Part shown: positions 1 to 8,771 of the stretch, piece after piece
Layout: each line of letters starts with the position of its first letter
Position numbering within the stretch: position 1 is the stretch's first letter
NCBI RefSeq assembly: GCF_006715785.1
Contig: NZ_VFNX01000003.1
Location: 186,001-250,000 of the forward strand
Reading direction: 5' to 3'
DNA length: 64,000 bases
DNA from: Streptomyces puniciscabiei
GTDB lineage: Bacteria > Actinomycetota > Actinomycetes > Streptomycetales > Streptomycetaceae
Notes under the pieces: generated by a model
The model's input: the letters and a program-made list of their open reading frames with translations, nothing else
Database searches by the model: none
Told to the model about the DNA's origin: nothing
Position numbers and translations under genes: made by a program

Positions 1-1
1 C

Positions 2-838
<837 letters not shown>

Positions 839-888
839 CGCCTGCGGCACGAGCGCCCGCGGCGCCCGAGCCGCCCTCGTGAGTGCCC

Positions 889-923
889 CTCCGCCCCGGC
901 CGGCAACCCCGGCCGGGGCGGAG
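889..923. terminator. Bidirectional hairpin terminator
   Basis: A perfect 15-bp inverted repeat (arms 889-903 and 909-923) encloses a CAACC loop. It sits between the convergent icd and DUF5713 genes, so it can end transcription from both sides. Confidence 0.75.
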
Positions 924-932
924 GCCGTCGTG

Positions 933-1274
933 TCACCACTCCCGGGTGGCGATCAGCTCTTCCACGTCCGCGTCCTCGAAGCCGTAGGCCTGCGCGACGA
1001 ACCAGAAGTCACCGCCTATCTCCTCGCGGGCCACCGTCTCGAACTCGCTGTCCGCCGCCTCGAACTCGGCCTCCAGGGCGTTGAACTCCTCGGTGGCGGC
1101 ATGCGTGAGCCGGTACAGACCGGCGAGGTCGGCGGGCCGCTCGGCCTCGATGCGCTCGCACAGACCGAGCAGGATCGCCCTGCCCTTGTCCACGAGGTGA
1201 TCGGGGAAGTACCCGTCTTCGTACAGCACTTCAAGAAACCGGTGCCCGGCCACCCGGGTGTTGCCGATCGGCAT
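933..1274 (-). CDS. DUF5713 family protein
   Basis: This small cytoplasmic acidic protein (113 aa) has no known activity. The ATG at 1274 was chosen because the conserved family start is MPIGNTRVAGH and a GGGAGGG purine run precedes it. The 21 codons upstream of this ATG read as untranslated sequence. The body carries the family signatures YFPDHLVDKGRAILLGLC and DFWFVAQAYGFEDADVEELI. The gene is divergent from the N-formylglutamate amidohydrolase gene, and the gap is only 50 bp, so the promoters must be close or overlapping. Assignment to DUF5713 is from recognised family sequence; function is unknown. Confidence 0.8.
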   Translation of the reverse strand: MPIGNTRVAGHRFLEVLYEDGYFPDHLVDKGRAILLGLCERIEAERPADLAGLYRLTHAATEEFNALEAEFEAADSEFETVAREEIGGDFWFVAQAYGFEDADVEELIATREW

Positions 1275-1324
1275 GCGCCCGCCCTCCCTCGCGCTCTGCG
1301 ACTGCGACACCTTGATCCTGCACC

Positions 1325-2146
1325 ATGCCACTGACAACGCCCCTGGAGCAGCCCGTGACCTGGTCCGGTCCCTCGTACGAACTCCTCCCCGGTGACCCCG
1401 CCTCTCCCGTGCTGCTGCACGTGCCGCACTCCGCGCGGGTGATCCCCGAGGACGTGCGCCGCGGGATCATGCTGGACGACGCCGAACTGGCAAGGGAGCT
1501 GGACCACATCACGGACGCGCACACGGCCGAGCTCACCGAACGGGCCGCGCCTCTGGCCGCCGTCACACCCTGGCGGTTCGTCAACCGGCTGTCCCGGCTG
1601 GTCGTGGACCCCGAGCGATTCCCGGACGAGCGGGAGGAGATGGCGGCCGTCGGCATGGGTGCCGTGTACACGCGGACCACGCACCGGGGCGAGCTGCGGT
1701 GCGCGGACACCGATCCGGAGCCGCTGCTGGCGCGGTACTTCCGGCCGTACGCGCGGGCCATGACCGAGGCGGTCGCCGGCCGGCTGGCCGCCACCGGGCG
1801 GGCCGTGGTCATCGACGTGCACTCCTATCCGACCGAGCCGCTGCCCTACGAGCTGCACGGCGCCGGGCCGCGTCCCCCGGTCTGCCTGGGCACGGATGCC
1901 TTCCACACCCCGCCGGACCTGGTCCGGGCGGCCCGGAAGGCGTTCGCGGGCTGCGGGGAGATCGGCCTGGACAGCCCGTTCGCGGGGACGTACGTACCGC
2001 TGGAGTTCTACGGCACCGACGCCCGGGTCAGCGCCCTTATGGTGGAGATACGGCGGGACACCTACATGGCGGAGCCGGGCGGGGCCGCTGGACCGGGGTT
2101 GGACCGACTCGCCGAGGCGCTGGCCGCACTCGTGGACGCGGTCTGA
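1325..2146 (+). CDS. N-formylglutamate amidohydrolase family protein
   Basis: This 273-aa protein belongs to the N-formylglutamate deformylase (HutG/FGase) family. Family members hydrolyse N-formyl-L-glutamate, the last step of one histidine degradation route, using a metal. LLHVPHSARVIP near residue 30, the NRLSRLVVDPERF stretch near 90 and VIDVHSYP near 165 are the family's metal and substrate-binding regions. No other hut genes adjoin it, so its substrate may be another N-acyl amino acid. The P450 follows in the same direction after 88 bp. Confidence 0.85.
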   Translation: MPLTTPLEQPVTWSGPSYELLPGDPASPVLLHVPHSARVIPEDVRRGIMLDDAELARELDHITDAHTAELTERAAPLAAVTPWRFVNRLSRLVVDPERFPDEREEMAAVGMGAVYTRTTHRGELRCADTDPEPLLARYFRPYARAMTEAVAGRLAATGRAVVIDVHSYPTEPLPYELHGAGPRPPVCLGTDAFHTPPDLVRAARKAFAGCGEIGLDSPFAGTYVPLEFYGTDARVSALMVEIRRDTYMAEPGGAAGPGLDRLAEALAALVDAV

Positions 2147-2234
2147 GGCCCCACGCCCCATCGGGGTGCTCCCAGCCCTCCACCTGGAGCACTCCCGCAG
2201 GACAGCTGGAGGCACCCGTACCAGGCTGGACGGC

Positions 2235-3458
2235 ATGACCGAGGAGACCACGCTCACCGGCCAGGCCCCACCACCCGTACGGGACTGGCCCACACCCGAC
2301 CTGGACGGAACCGACTTCGACCCGGTCCTCGCCGGCCTGATGCGTGAGGGTCCGCTGACCCGGATCCGGCTGCCGTTCGGCGAGGGCTGGGCGTGGCTGG
2401 CGACCCGCCACGAGGACGTGAAGCTGATCACCAACGACCCGCGGTTCAGCCGCGCCGAGGTGACCCGCCGTCAGGTCACCCGCATGGCCCCGAACTTCGC
2501 GCCCCGCCCGGGCTCGCTCGCCTGGGCCGACCAGCCCGACCACAACCGGCTGCGCAAGCCGGTCGCCGGCGCCTTCACGGTGAGCGCCATGAAGCGGCTG
2601 CGGCCCCGTGCGCAGGAGATCCTGGACGAGCTGGTGGACGGTGTCGTACGGGACGGGCCGCCGGCCGATCTGATCGAGCGGGTGCTGGAGCCGTTCCCGC
2701 TCAGCGTCGTCAGCGAGGTGATGGGCGTGCCCGCCGCCGACCGGGAGCAGGTGCACGCCTGGACCCGGGAGATCATCTCCACCAACGGGGCCGAGGCGGC
2801 CGGCCGGGCCAAGGAGGGCCTGTACGGGTGGATCAGGACGATCATCCGAGCCCGGGCCAACAACCCGGGCGAGGACGTCTACTCGATGCTCGGCGGGGCC
2901 GTGGCGCGCGAGGAGATCAGCGAGGAGGAGGCCGTCGGGCTGGCCGGGCCGCTGCAGATCGGCGGCGAGGCCGTCACGCACAACTGCGGGCAGATGCTGT
3001 ACCTGGTGCTGACCAGGCCGGAGCTGATGGAGCGGATGCGGGCGCGTCCCGAGGACCGCGGCCCCGTGCTGGACGAGCTGCTGAGGTGGATCCCGCACCG
3101 CAGCTCGGTCGGGCTCGCCCGGATCGCGCTGGAGGACGTGGAGATCGCCGGGCACCGGATCGCGGCGGGCGAGCCGGTCTACGTCTCCTATCTCGCAGCC
3201 AACCGCGACCCGGCCGTCTTCCCCGACCCGGACCGCATCGACCCCGACCGCGATCCGAACCCGCACGTGGCGTTCGGCAACGGCCCGCACTTCTGCACCG
3301 GCACGCTGCTCGCCCGGCTGCAGACCGAGCTGCTGGTGGACACCCTGCTGGACCGGCTGCCCGGCCTGCGGCTCGCGGTGCCGGCCGAGGAGGTGCGCTG
3401 GCGGCACCGGACGATGATCCGCGGGCCGCGGACGCTCCCCGTGACCTGGACCGCATGA
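2235..3458 (+). CDS. Cytochrome P450
   Basis: This is a soluble bacterial class I P450 of 407 aa. The ATG at 2235 begins MTEETTLTG and gives the normal family length. The haem-binding loop FGNGPHFCTG places the thiolate cysteine at residue 354, and the ExxR motif is present as ELLR. The I-helix segment reads IGGEAVTHNCG instead of the usual AGxx(D/E)TT, so the acid-alcohol pair used in dioxygen activation is changed. No ferredoxin or reductase gene is nearby, so redox partners must be encoded elsewhere. The substrate cannot be read from sequence. Actinomycete P450s with altered I-helices are known, for example CYP158A enzymes acting on flaviolin, but this gene has no rppA neighbour. Confidence 0.92.
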   Translation: MTEETTLTGQAPPPVRDWPTPDLDGTDFDPVLAGLMREGPLTRIRLPFGEGWAWLATRHEDVKLITNDPRFSRAEVTRRQVTRMAPNFAPRPGSLAWADQPDHNRLRKPVAGAFTVSAMKRLRPRAQEILDELVDGVVRDGPPADLIERVLEPFPLSVVSEVMGVPAADREQVHAWTREIISTNGAEAAGRAKEGLYGWIRTIIRARANNPGEDVYSMLGGAVAREEISEEEAVGLAGPLQIGGEAVTHNCGQMLYLVLTRPELMERMRARPEDRGPVLDELLRWIPHRSSVGLARIALEDVEIAGHRIAAGEPVYVSYLAANRDPAVFPDPDRIDPDRDPNPHVAFGNGPHFCTGTLLARLQTELLVDTLLDRLPGLRLAVPAEEVRWRHRTMIRGPRTLPVTWTA

Positions 3459-3497
3459 CGTCCTGAGCGGGGTGTCGGCATGAGGTCCTGACCGGGT

Positions 3498-4022
3498 TCA
3501 GGCCCGCAGCCACTCCGTGACGATCACCTCCGCGCCGGTCCGCAGCCTGAGGGCGAACGGGCCGGCCGGCGGCGTGTCGCTGGTGAAGCGGCCGAGGGTG
3601 TCGACCGTGACCGGGCGGGCGGTCCGCGGGCCGCCGAGCACCTCGATGCGCGCGGACTGCGGCGGCAGCACCTGGCCGATCAGCCCGTCCTCGGTGACCT
3701 CGACGTCGACGGTGACCTCGCCCGCGCTGAACGTGAGCATCCGCGGGGCGTCCGGCACGCCCCGGACCGGCAGCGCGTCCACGAGCGAGTCGAAGGTCAG
3801 CTCGGCGATCCTCGCGTCCAGGTCGTGCAACGCATAGGCATCCAGGGCGAGTTGGCGCAGGGCCTCCGGGACCGGGTCGAGAACGCCGGCCGCCCGGCGC
3901 AGCTCCTCCTCCAGCAGGCAGTCGGCCAACTCCTGGTCCGCCGCGTCCGGTTCCGGGAGGCCGTCTCCGTTGCGCCCCGGGAACTCCCGTCCCGGCTCCG
4001 GGAACTGATGGTCGTCCTTCAC
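3498..4022 (-). CDS. Unknown protein co-translated with the sigma factor
   Basis: I do not recognise this 174-aa protein. It starts at a GTG whose last bases overlap the TGA of the sigma factor gene (GTGA), so it is translationally coupled to it. The N-terminal half is acidic and helical. The C-terminal half (about residues 90-174) is rich in alternating hydrophobic residues and turns, like a small beta-sandwich of the carboxypeptidase-regulatory or transthyretin type. There is no signal peptide or membrane segment. Its position suggests that it regulates the sigma factor or is a substrate of one of the neighbouring proteases. That is inference. Confidence 0.7.
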   Translation of the reverse strand: MKDDHQFPEPGREFPGRNGDGLPEPDAADQELADCLLEEELRRAAGVLDPVPEALRQLALDAYALHDLDARIAELTFDSLVDALPVRGVPDAPRMLTFSAGEVTVDVEVTEDGLIGQVLPPQSARIEVLGGPRTARPVTVDTLGRFTSDTPPAGPFALRLRTGAEVIVTEWLRA

Positions 4023-4594
4023 GCCGCACCCCGTGCGTCCATCCGGGCCCGCAGCCGGCGCAGACAGCGCTGGCGCAGCGGTCCGATGCTGCCGACCGCG
4101 ATACCGAGCGCGGCCGAGATCTCACCGTAGCTGGGCGGCGGGGAGGCCACCAGCACGCGCAGCAGCTGCCGGCAGCGCTCCCCCATTCCGTCCAGCTCCT
4201 GCCACAGGCGGCGCACCCGCTCGGTCCGGTCCGCCTCGTCCTCGGAGTCGATCAGCGACTCCTCCGGGGTCCGGTCGTCGCTGGCCCGGTCCAGCACCCG
4301 TGGGTCGTCCGTCAGGGTCAGCCGGGTCAGGCTCTTGATCACCTTCAGGCACTCGTGGCGGGCCGTACTGGCCAGCCAGGAACCCGCCTTGTCGGGTTCG
4401 CGGATCCGGCCCAGGTGCTGGGCGAAGCGGAACCACACGGTCTGGTAGACCTCGTGCCCGTCGGCCTCGGAGAGCCGGTGTGCGCGCACGACCGACCACA
4501 CCAGCGGACTCATCCCTTCCACCAGCGCCTTCCAGGCCGCGGCGTCCCCGTCGACGGCGGACCGGACGAGCGCGCCGACCTCTGTTCGGTCCAC
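4019..4594 (-). CDS. RNA polymerase sigma factor, sigma-70/ECF-like
   Basis: This is a two-domain sigma factor of about 191 aa. Region 2 is seen in VYQTVWFRFAQHLGRI and the following WLASTARHECLKVIK. Region 4 is seen near the C-terminus as PSYGEISAALGIAVGSIGP, a helix-turn-helix. I chose the GTG at 4594 because AGGGG lies 7 bases upstream and conserved sequence begins there. An alternative ATG at 4657 overlaps the TGA of the S8 protease gene and would add 21 residues. The gene lies between the S8 protease and the unknown 174-aa protein in one operon. No classical membrane anti-sigma gene adjoins it, so control is likely to come from the cluster's proteases or the small partner. Confidence 0.88.
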   Translation of the reverse strand: MDRTEVGALVRSAVDGDAAAWKALVEGMSPLVWSVVRAHRLSEADGHEVYQTVWFRFAQHLGRIREPDKAGSWLASTARHECLKVIKSLTRLTLTDDPRVLDRASDDRTPEESLIDSEDEADRTERVRRLWQELDGMGERCRQLLRVLVASPPPSYGEISAALGIAVGSIGPLRQRCLRRLRARMDARGAA

Positions 4595-4653
4595 GGCTCC
4601 ACCCCTCGTGTACGGCACGTCATCGTACGCCGTGGAGCGGAGCGTTCCGGACC

Positions 4654-6078
4654 TCATGCGGGCACGGCCGGGGCCACGACCGGTACCGGGCGCCAGGTGG
4701 CCGGCCGGAGCGCCGGGACGTGCGCCCCGCGCACCACCGCGGTGTCGGTGGTGGCCGCGAGCAGCCGGGCGAGGGCGGTGCGCGGGTCGCGCTCCCCCTG
4801 CGCCGTCATCCGGGCGGCGACGAGGCCCGCCGCGACCGGGGTGGCGAAGGAGGTGCCGCTCCACTGCGCCAGGCCGTCGAACATCACCTGGTCCGGCTTG
4901 GCGCCGGTGCTCTGCCGGCCCTCGCTCAGCACACCGGTGTGGCGCGGGAATTGGCAGGTGCAGGGGTAGTCGAAGCCGAACCGGCAGGCGTCGTAGGTGG
5001 AGTGCTGGTAGACGTACGGCACGGGGGTGCCGAAGCCGGTGAGGGCGCTGGTGAGGCGCTCGCCGGGGGCGTGGATCCGCACCCAGGGCCCGTGGTTGCT
5101 GAAGCAGGCCGCGCCGTCGCCGTCCGCGCGCAGCGCGCCGACCGACAGGACGCTGTCCGCGTACTCGGGCAGGGCGGCGTAGGCGGCGGGCCAGAACGGC
5201 GTGTCACTGGCGTTGTTGCCGGCCGCCGCCACCAACAGGGTGCGCTGCTGGCGCAGTTCGCTCATGAAGGCGTCCAGACCGATCAGCCCGTCGCCGTCCC
5301 CGGTCGTGGTCCCGGCGGAGAGGCTGATGATGTCGGGCCAGCCGCTTTCGCCGACCGCCTCGAAGAGCCGGGAGCCGAACTCGGACTCCAGGACCGCCCC
5401 GGCGTCGTTCAGGGTGCCGCGGACGGTCACGTCGGTGTTGGGCGCGACGGCCGCGAGGATCCCGGCGATGAAGGTGCCGTGGCCGACGTACTGGCACAGC
5501 ACGCCGTCGGCGTCGGTCTCGGCCGTCTGGACGTCGCCGGTGGTGTGGGCGAGCAGCGGGTAGGAGCGGTGGTCGTGCACCAGGCCGGTGTCGATCACGA
5601 GGACGCCGACGGCACTGTCCGCGTCGTAACCGCCCTCCGCGGCCGAGGGGTTGGCCCGCTGGGTGCGGGCGACCGGCACCGGCTCGTCGCCGGGGCAGGC
5701 GTTGACCGCGATGTGCACCACGTGGTTACGGCCCACCAGCCGGCGCCCCTGGCGGTCCTCGGCCTCCCGCAGGGCGCGCAGCGCGTGCGGGACGGTGTCC
5801 TCGCCGGACGCCGGGTCGCCGACCCGGATGCGGGTGACGCCGGTGCGGCTGGTCTCCGGGCCGTCCCGCCGGACGTGGCCGGGCACCAGGCCCTCGGTCG
5901 CGGTGAAGTGGGCGCGTACGGCGCGCTCGACGACCTGCGCCTCCTCGCCGTCCCGGGCCAGGACGACACCCTTCTCGTAGAGGAAGTGGGCGTCGTCGTC
6001 CGGCCCCATGGCCAGGGACACGTCGGGCATGGAGCGCTGGATGTGCTCGAACTGCTCGTGGAACCGCTGTGGTGCCAT
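4654..6078 (-). CDS. S8 family serine peptidase (subtilisin-like), cytoplasmic
   Basis: This subtilase of 474 aa has a complete catalytic triad: Asp163 in VLVIDTGL, His200 in YVGHGTFIAG and Ser410 in WSGTSFATP. The oxyanion region AAAGNNASD is also present. The first roughly 150 residues form an unrecognised N-terminal domain in place of a signal peptide and I9 propeptide, so the enzyme should act inside the cell. The ATG at 6078 follows GGGGGAGGACAGGTC, a strong ribosome site. It heads the operon with the sigma factor and the small unknown gene and is divergent from the CHAT protease gene. Its substrate is not known; a regulatory cleavage role is inferred from context. Confidence 0.92.
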   Translation of the reverse strand: MAPQRFHEQFEHIQRSMPDVSLAMGPDDDAHFLYEKGVVLARDGEEAQVVERAVRAHFTATEGLVPGHVRRDGPETSRTGVTRIRVGDPASGEDTVPHALRALREAEDRQGRRLVGRNHVVHIAVNACPGDEPVPVARTQRANPSAAEGGYDADSAVGVLVIDTGLVHDHRSYPLLAHTTGDVQTAETDADGVLCQYVGHGTFIAGILAAVAPNTDVTVRGTLNDAGAVLESEFGSRLFEAVGESGWPDIISLSAGTTTGDGDGLIGLDAFMSELRQQRTLLVAAAGNNASDTPFWPAAYAALPEYADSVLSVGALRADGDGAACFSNHGPWVRIHAPGERLTSALTGFGTPVPYVYQHSTYDACRFGFDYPCTCQFPRHTGVLSEGRQSTGAKPDQVMFDGLAQWSGTSFATPVAAGLVAARMTAQGERDPRTALARLLAATTDTAVVRGAHVPALRPATWRPVPVVAPAVPA

Positions 6079-6131
6079 GACCTGTCCTCCCCCTGGAGAC
6101 GGTGTTCGACAGTGAGAGCCGGGGGGCCACC

Positions 6132-6143
6132 GTCTGATACAGG
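6132..6143 (-). promoter_or_regulatory. Shared motif in the S8/CHAT divergent region
   Basis: The 12-mer GTCTGATACAGG matches GTTTGATACAGG at 10503-10514 at 11 of 12 positions and in the same orientation. Here it lies between flanking arms GGCCACC and GGTGGCC, an inverted repeat at 6125-6148. It ends 12 bp before the CHAT start codon and lies 54 bp before the S8 start codon. It may be an operator for the LuxR protein or a promoter element for the cluster's own sigma factor. Confidence 0.45.
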
Positions 6144-6154
6144 TGGCCACTACC

Positions 6155-8767
6155 ATGCGAGACGTGACGGCGGGAAGCGAGTCGGTCCTCGAACTGCTGC
6201 CCCTGGTGTTCGCCGACCCGGGCGGGGCCCGGGCGCGCGCCGAAGAGGTGCTGGGGGCCTCCCCGCCGCCGCTGCACGCCAGCGTCGCCCACCAGGTACT
6301 CGGCATCTGGCAGCGGGACTTCGGCGATCTGCGGATCGCGCTCAGGCATCTGCGCCGGGCCCGGGACCTGGCCGCGCGCGCCGAGTCGGCCGACCGCGAG
6401 GCGGATGTGCTCGCCACGCTGGGGGTCGCACTGGTGCACGCGGGGCGCACTCGGCAGGGGCTCACCTCCTTCGAGCGCGGGGTCGCCCGGGGCAGCGGCC
6501 ACACCCGGGCCCGGGTGCTGTACCGGCGGGCGTACGTGTGGTGGGTGCTGGGCCGTCACCGGGAGGCCCTGGAGGACGTACGGCGGGCGCTGCCCGTGTT
6601 GCGGCAGGTGGGCGACGACATCTGGACCGCGCGGGCGCTGACCCTGCGGGCCACCGTGCATCTGGCGCTCGGCGCGGTGGACCGGGCGGTCGCGGACTTC
6701 ACGGCGGCCGAGCGGCTGTGGGACACCACCGGCCAGGAGCACGACAAGGCCGACGCGGTGGAGAGCCGGGGCCTGGCCGCCTTCCGGTCCGGGGACATCC
6801 CGGCGGCCCTGCGGCTGCTGGACGAGGCCGAGGAACGGTACGCGAAACTCGGCACGCCCACCTACATGCTGTCCATCCGGCGCTGCGAGGTGCTGATGGC
6901 GGCCGGACTCGCCCCGGAGGCGCTGGCCGAGGCCGACACGGCGATCGCGCTGCTGGACCGGATCGGCGGGCAGTCCACCCGCAAGGCCGAGCTGCTGCTG
7001 GCCGCCGCGCGGGCCGCCCGCTCGGCCGGCGACGCGCACACCGCCGTGGCCCGCGCCGACGCCGCCGTACGGCTGTTCGCGGCGCAGCGCCGGATGTGGT
7101 GGGAGACCCACGCCCGGCTGGTGCTGATCGAGGCGCGGGTGGCGGCCGGACGCCGCTCGGGGCGGCTGGTCGCGGACGCGGCGGCGGTCGCCGGGAAGCT
7201 GGCCTCCTTCGGCTCCCCCGCCGCGCCGGAGGCGTCGCTGCTCGCGGGCCGGATCGCGCTCGCGCTGGGCCGGCGGGCCGACGCGGAACGGCATCTGGCG
7301 GTGGCCGCGCGCAGCCGGTACGGCGGCCCGCCCCCGGCCCGGGTGACGGGCTGGGCGGCGCAGGCGCTGCGGGCACGCTCGGCCGGGTCCCGGCGAGGCG
7401 TGCTGGAGGCCTGCCGGCGCGGCCTGGACGTGCTGGACGACCACCGGACGACGCTCGGCGCCTCCGAGCTGCGGGCGCACGTCACCGCGCAGGGCGCCGA
7501 ACTGGCCGCACTCGCCCAGGAGGTGAGCCTCGAGCACGGCTCACCACGCCGGCTGCTGGAGTGGAGCGAGCGCTGGCGCGCGACGGTACTGTCCGCGCCG
7601 CCCACCCGGCCCCCCGCCGACCCGGCACTGCTGAGCGGCCTGACCGCCTACCGGGAGATCGCGGCCCGCGCCGAGGAGGCCCGGATGGAGGGCCGTCCGG
7701 TGCCCGCGCTGGAGCGCGAACAGCGGCGCCTGGAACGGGAGATCCGCTCCCGCACCCGCCACATCCGCGGCTCCGCGCCGCACGGGGGCGACCGCTTCGA
7801 CACCGCCCGGCTGCTGGACCGGCTCGGCGAGGCACGCCTGGCCGAACTCGCCGTGGTCGACGGCCGGGTGCATGTGCTGCTGTGCGGGCAGGGCCGGGTA
7901 CGGCGGTTCACGGGCGGCCCGCTGGCCGAAGCGGTGGCCGAGGCCGAGCACGTCCAGGCCGGGCTGCGGCGCCTCGCCCACCCCGGCGCCGAGGCCCGGC
8001 TGCCGCTGGTCGAGGCCGCGGGCCTGCGCCTGCAGGAGCTGCTACTGGGCGGCGCGGCGGCACACCTGGGGTCCGGTCCGGTGGTGATCGTGCCACCGGG
8101 GGCGCTGCACCGGGTGCCGTGGGCGCTGCTGCCCGCGCTGCGGGACCGGGTGCTCAGCGTGTCCCCGTCGGCGGGCAGCTGGCTGCGCGCCCGCGAGACC
8201 GAGCCGCCGCCCGGTGGCCGGCAGGTGCTGGTGCGCGGACCGGGTCTCGCCACCGGCGGCGCGGAGGTGCCGGAACTGGCCGGCCGGTACGGCACGGCGA
8301 CGGTCCTGGAGGGCGACGACGCCGCGGTCCCGCGGGTCCTGGACCACCTCGACGGGGCGGCCCTCGCGCACCTCGCGGCGCACGGCACGTTCCGCGCCGA
8401 CAGCCCGCTGTTCTCGGCGCTCCGCATGGCCGACGGCCCGCTGATCGTGCACGACTTCGAACGGCTCGCCCGCAGCCCGTACCGGATCATCCTCTCCAGC
8501 TGCGACACCGCCCGCCTGGCCTCCGTCGGTGCCGACGAACTCCTCGGCCTGGTCACGGCGTTGCTCCCGCTGGGCACGGCCGGGGTGGTGGCGAGCAGCG
8601 CACCGGTCAACGACGCGGCGGTGGTCCCCCTGATGCTCACCCTCCACAAGGGCCTGGACGCCGGCCTGTCGCTGGCGGAGGCCCTCCGGGACGCCCGCAC
8701 CGCCCTGCCGGGCGACGCGGTGCACCAGGCGACGGGGTGGGCCTTCGCCGCGTTCGGGGCGGCGTAG
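6155..8767 (+). CDS. TPR-repeat CHAT domain protein (caspase-like peptidase)
   Basis: This 870-aa protein has two parts. Residues from about 1 to 480 are tandem helical TPR-like repeats. Residues from about 560 to 870 are a CHAT domain, a caspase-HetF/separase-type cysteine peptidase. The catalytic dyad is visible: His743 in LAHLAAHGTF and Cys783 in IILSSCDTA, with a typical GADELLGL helix after it. The ATG at 6155 is preferred to a GTG at 6143 because AGGTGG stands 8 bases before it. There is no signal or membrane segment. It is divergent from the S8-sigma operon and convergent with the STAND/LuxR gene. TPR-CHAT proteins elsewhere, such as Csx29 of type III-E CRISPR, are proteases gated by a partner. 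The gating signal here is unknown. Confidence 0.92.
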   Translation: MRDVTAGSESVLELLPLVFADPGGARARAEEVLGASPPPLHASVAHQVLGIWQRDFGDLRIALRHLRRARDLAARAESADREADVLATLGVALVHAGRTRQGLTSFERGVARGSGHTRARVLYRRAYVWWVLGRHREALEDVRRALPVLRQVGDDIWTARALTLRATVHLALGAVDRAVADFTAAERLWDTTGQEHDKADAVESRGLAAFRSGDIPAALRLLDEAEERYAKLGTPTYMLSIRRCEVLMAAGLAPEALAEADTAIALLDRIGGQSTRKAELLLAAARAARSAGDAHTAVARADAAVRLFAAQRRMWWETHARLVLIEARVAAGRRSGRLVADAAAVAGKLASFGSPAAPEASLLAGRIALALGRRADAERHLAVAARSRYGGPPPARVTGWAAQALRARSAGSRRGVLEACRRGLDVLDDHRTTLGASELRAHVTAQGAELAALAQEVSLEHGSPRRLLEWSERWRATVLSAPPTRPPADPALLSGLTAYREIAARAEEARMEGRPVPALEREQRRLEREIRSRTRHIRGSAPHGGDRFDTARLLDRLGEARLAELAVVDGRVHVLLCGQGRVRRFTGGPLAEAVAEAEHVQAGLRRLAHPGAEARLPLVEAAGLRLQELLLGGAAAHLGSGPVVIVPPGALHRVPWALLPALRDRVLSVSPSAGSWLRARETEPPPGGRQVLVRGPGLATGGAEVPELAGRYGTATVLEGDDAAVPRVLDHLDGAALAHLAAHGTFRADSPLFSALRMADGPLIVHDFERLARSPYRIILSSCDTARLASVGADELLGLVTALLPLGTAGVVASSAPVNDAAVVPLMLTLHKGLDAGLSLAEALRDARTALPGDAVHQATGWAFAAFGAA

Positions 8768-8771
8768 GGTC

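Noticed and set aside
1016..2434. A 472-codon minus-strand frame over the amidohydrolase gene
   Set aside because: It is a shadow of the + strand amidohydrolase gene and the DUF5713 gene in another frame. It has no recognisable motifs and atypical codon positions.
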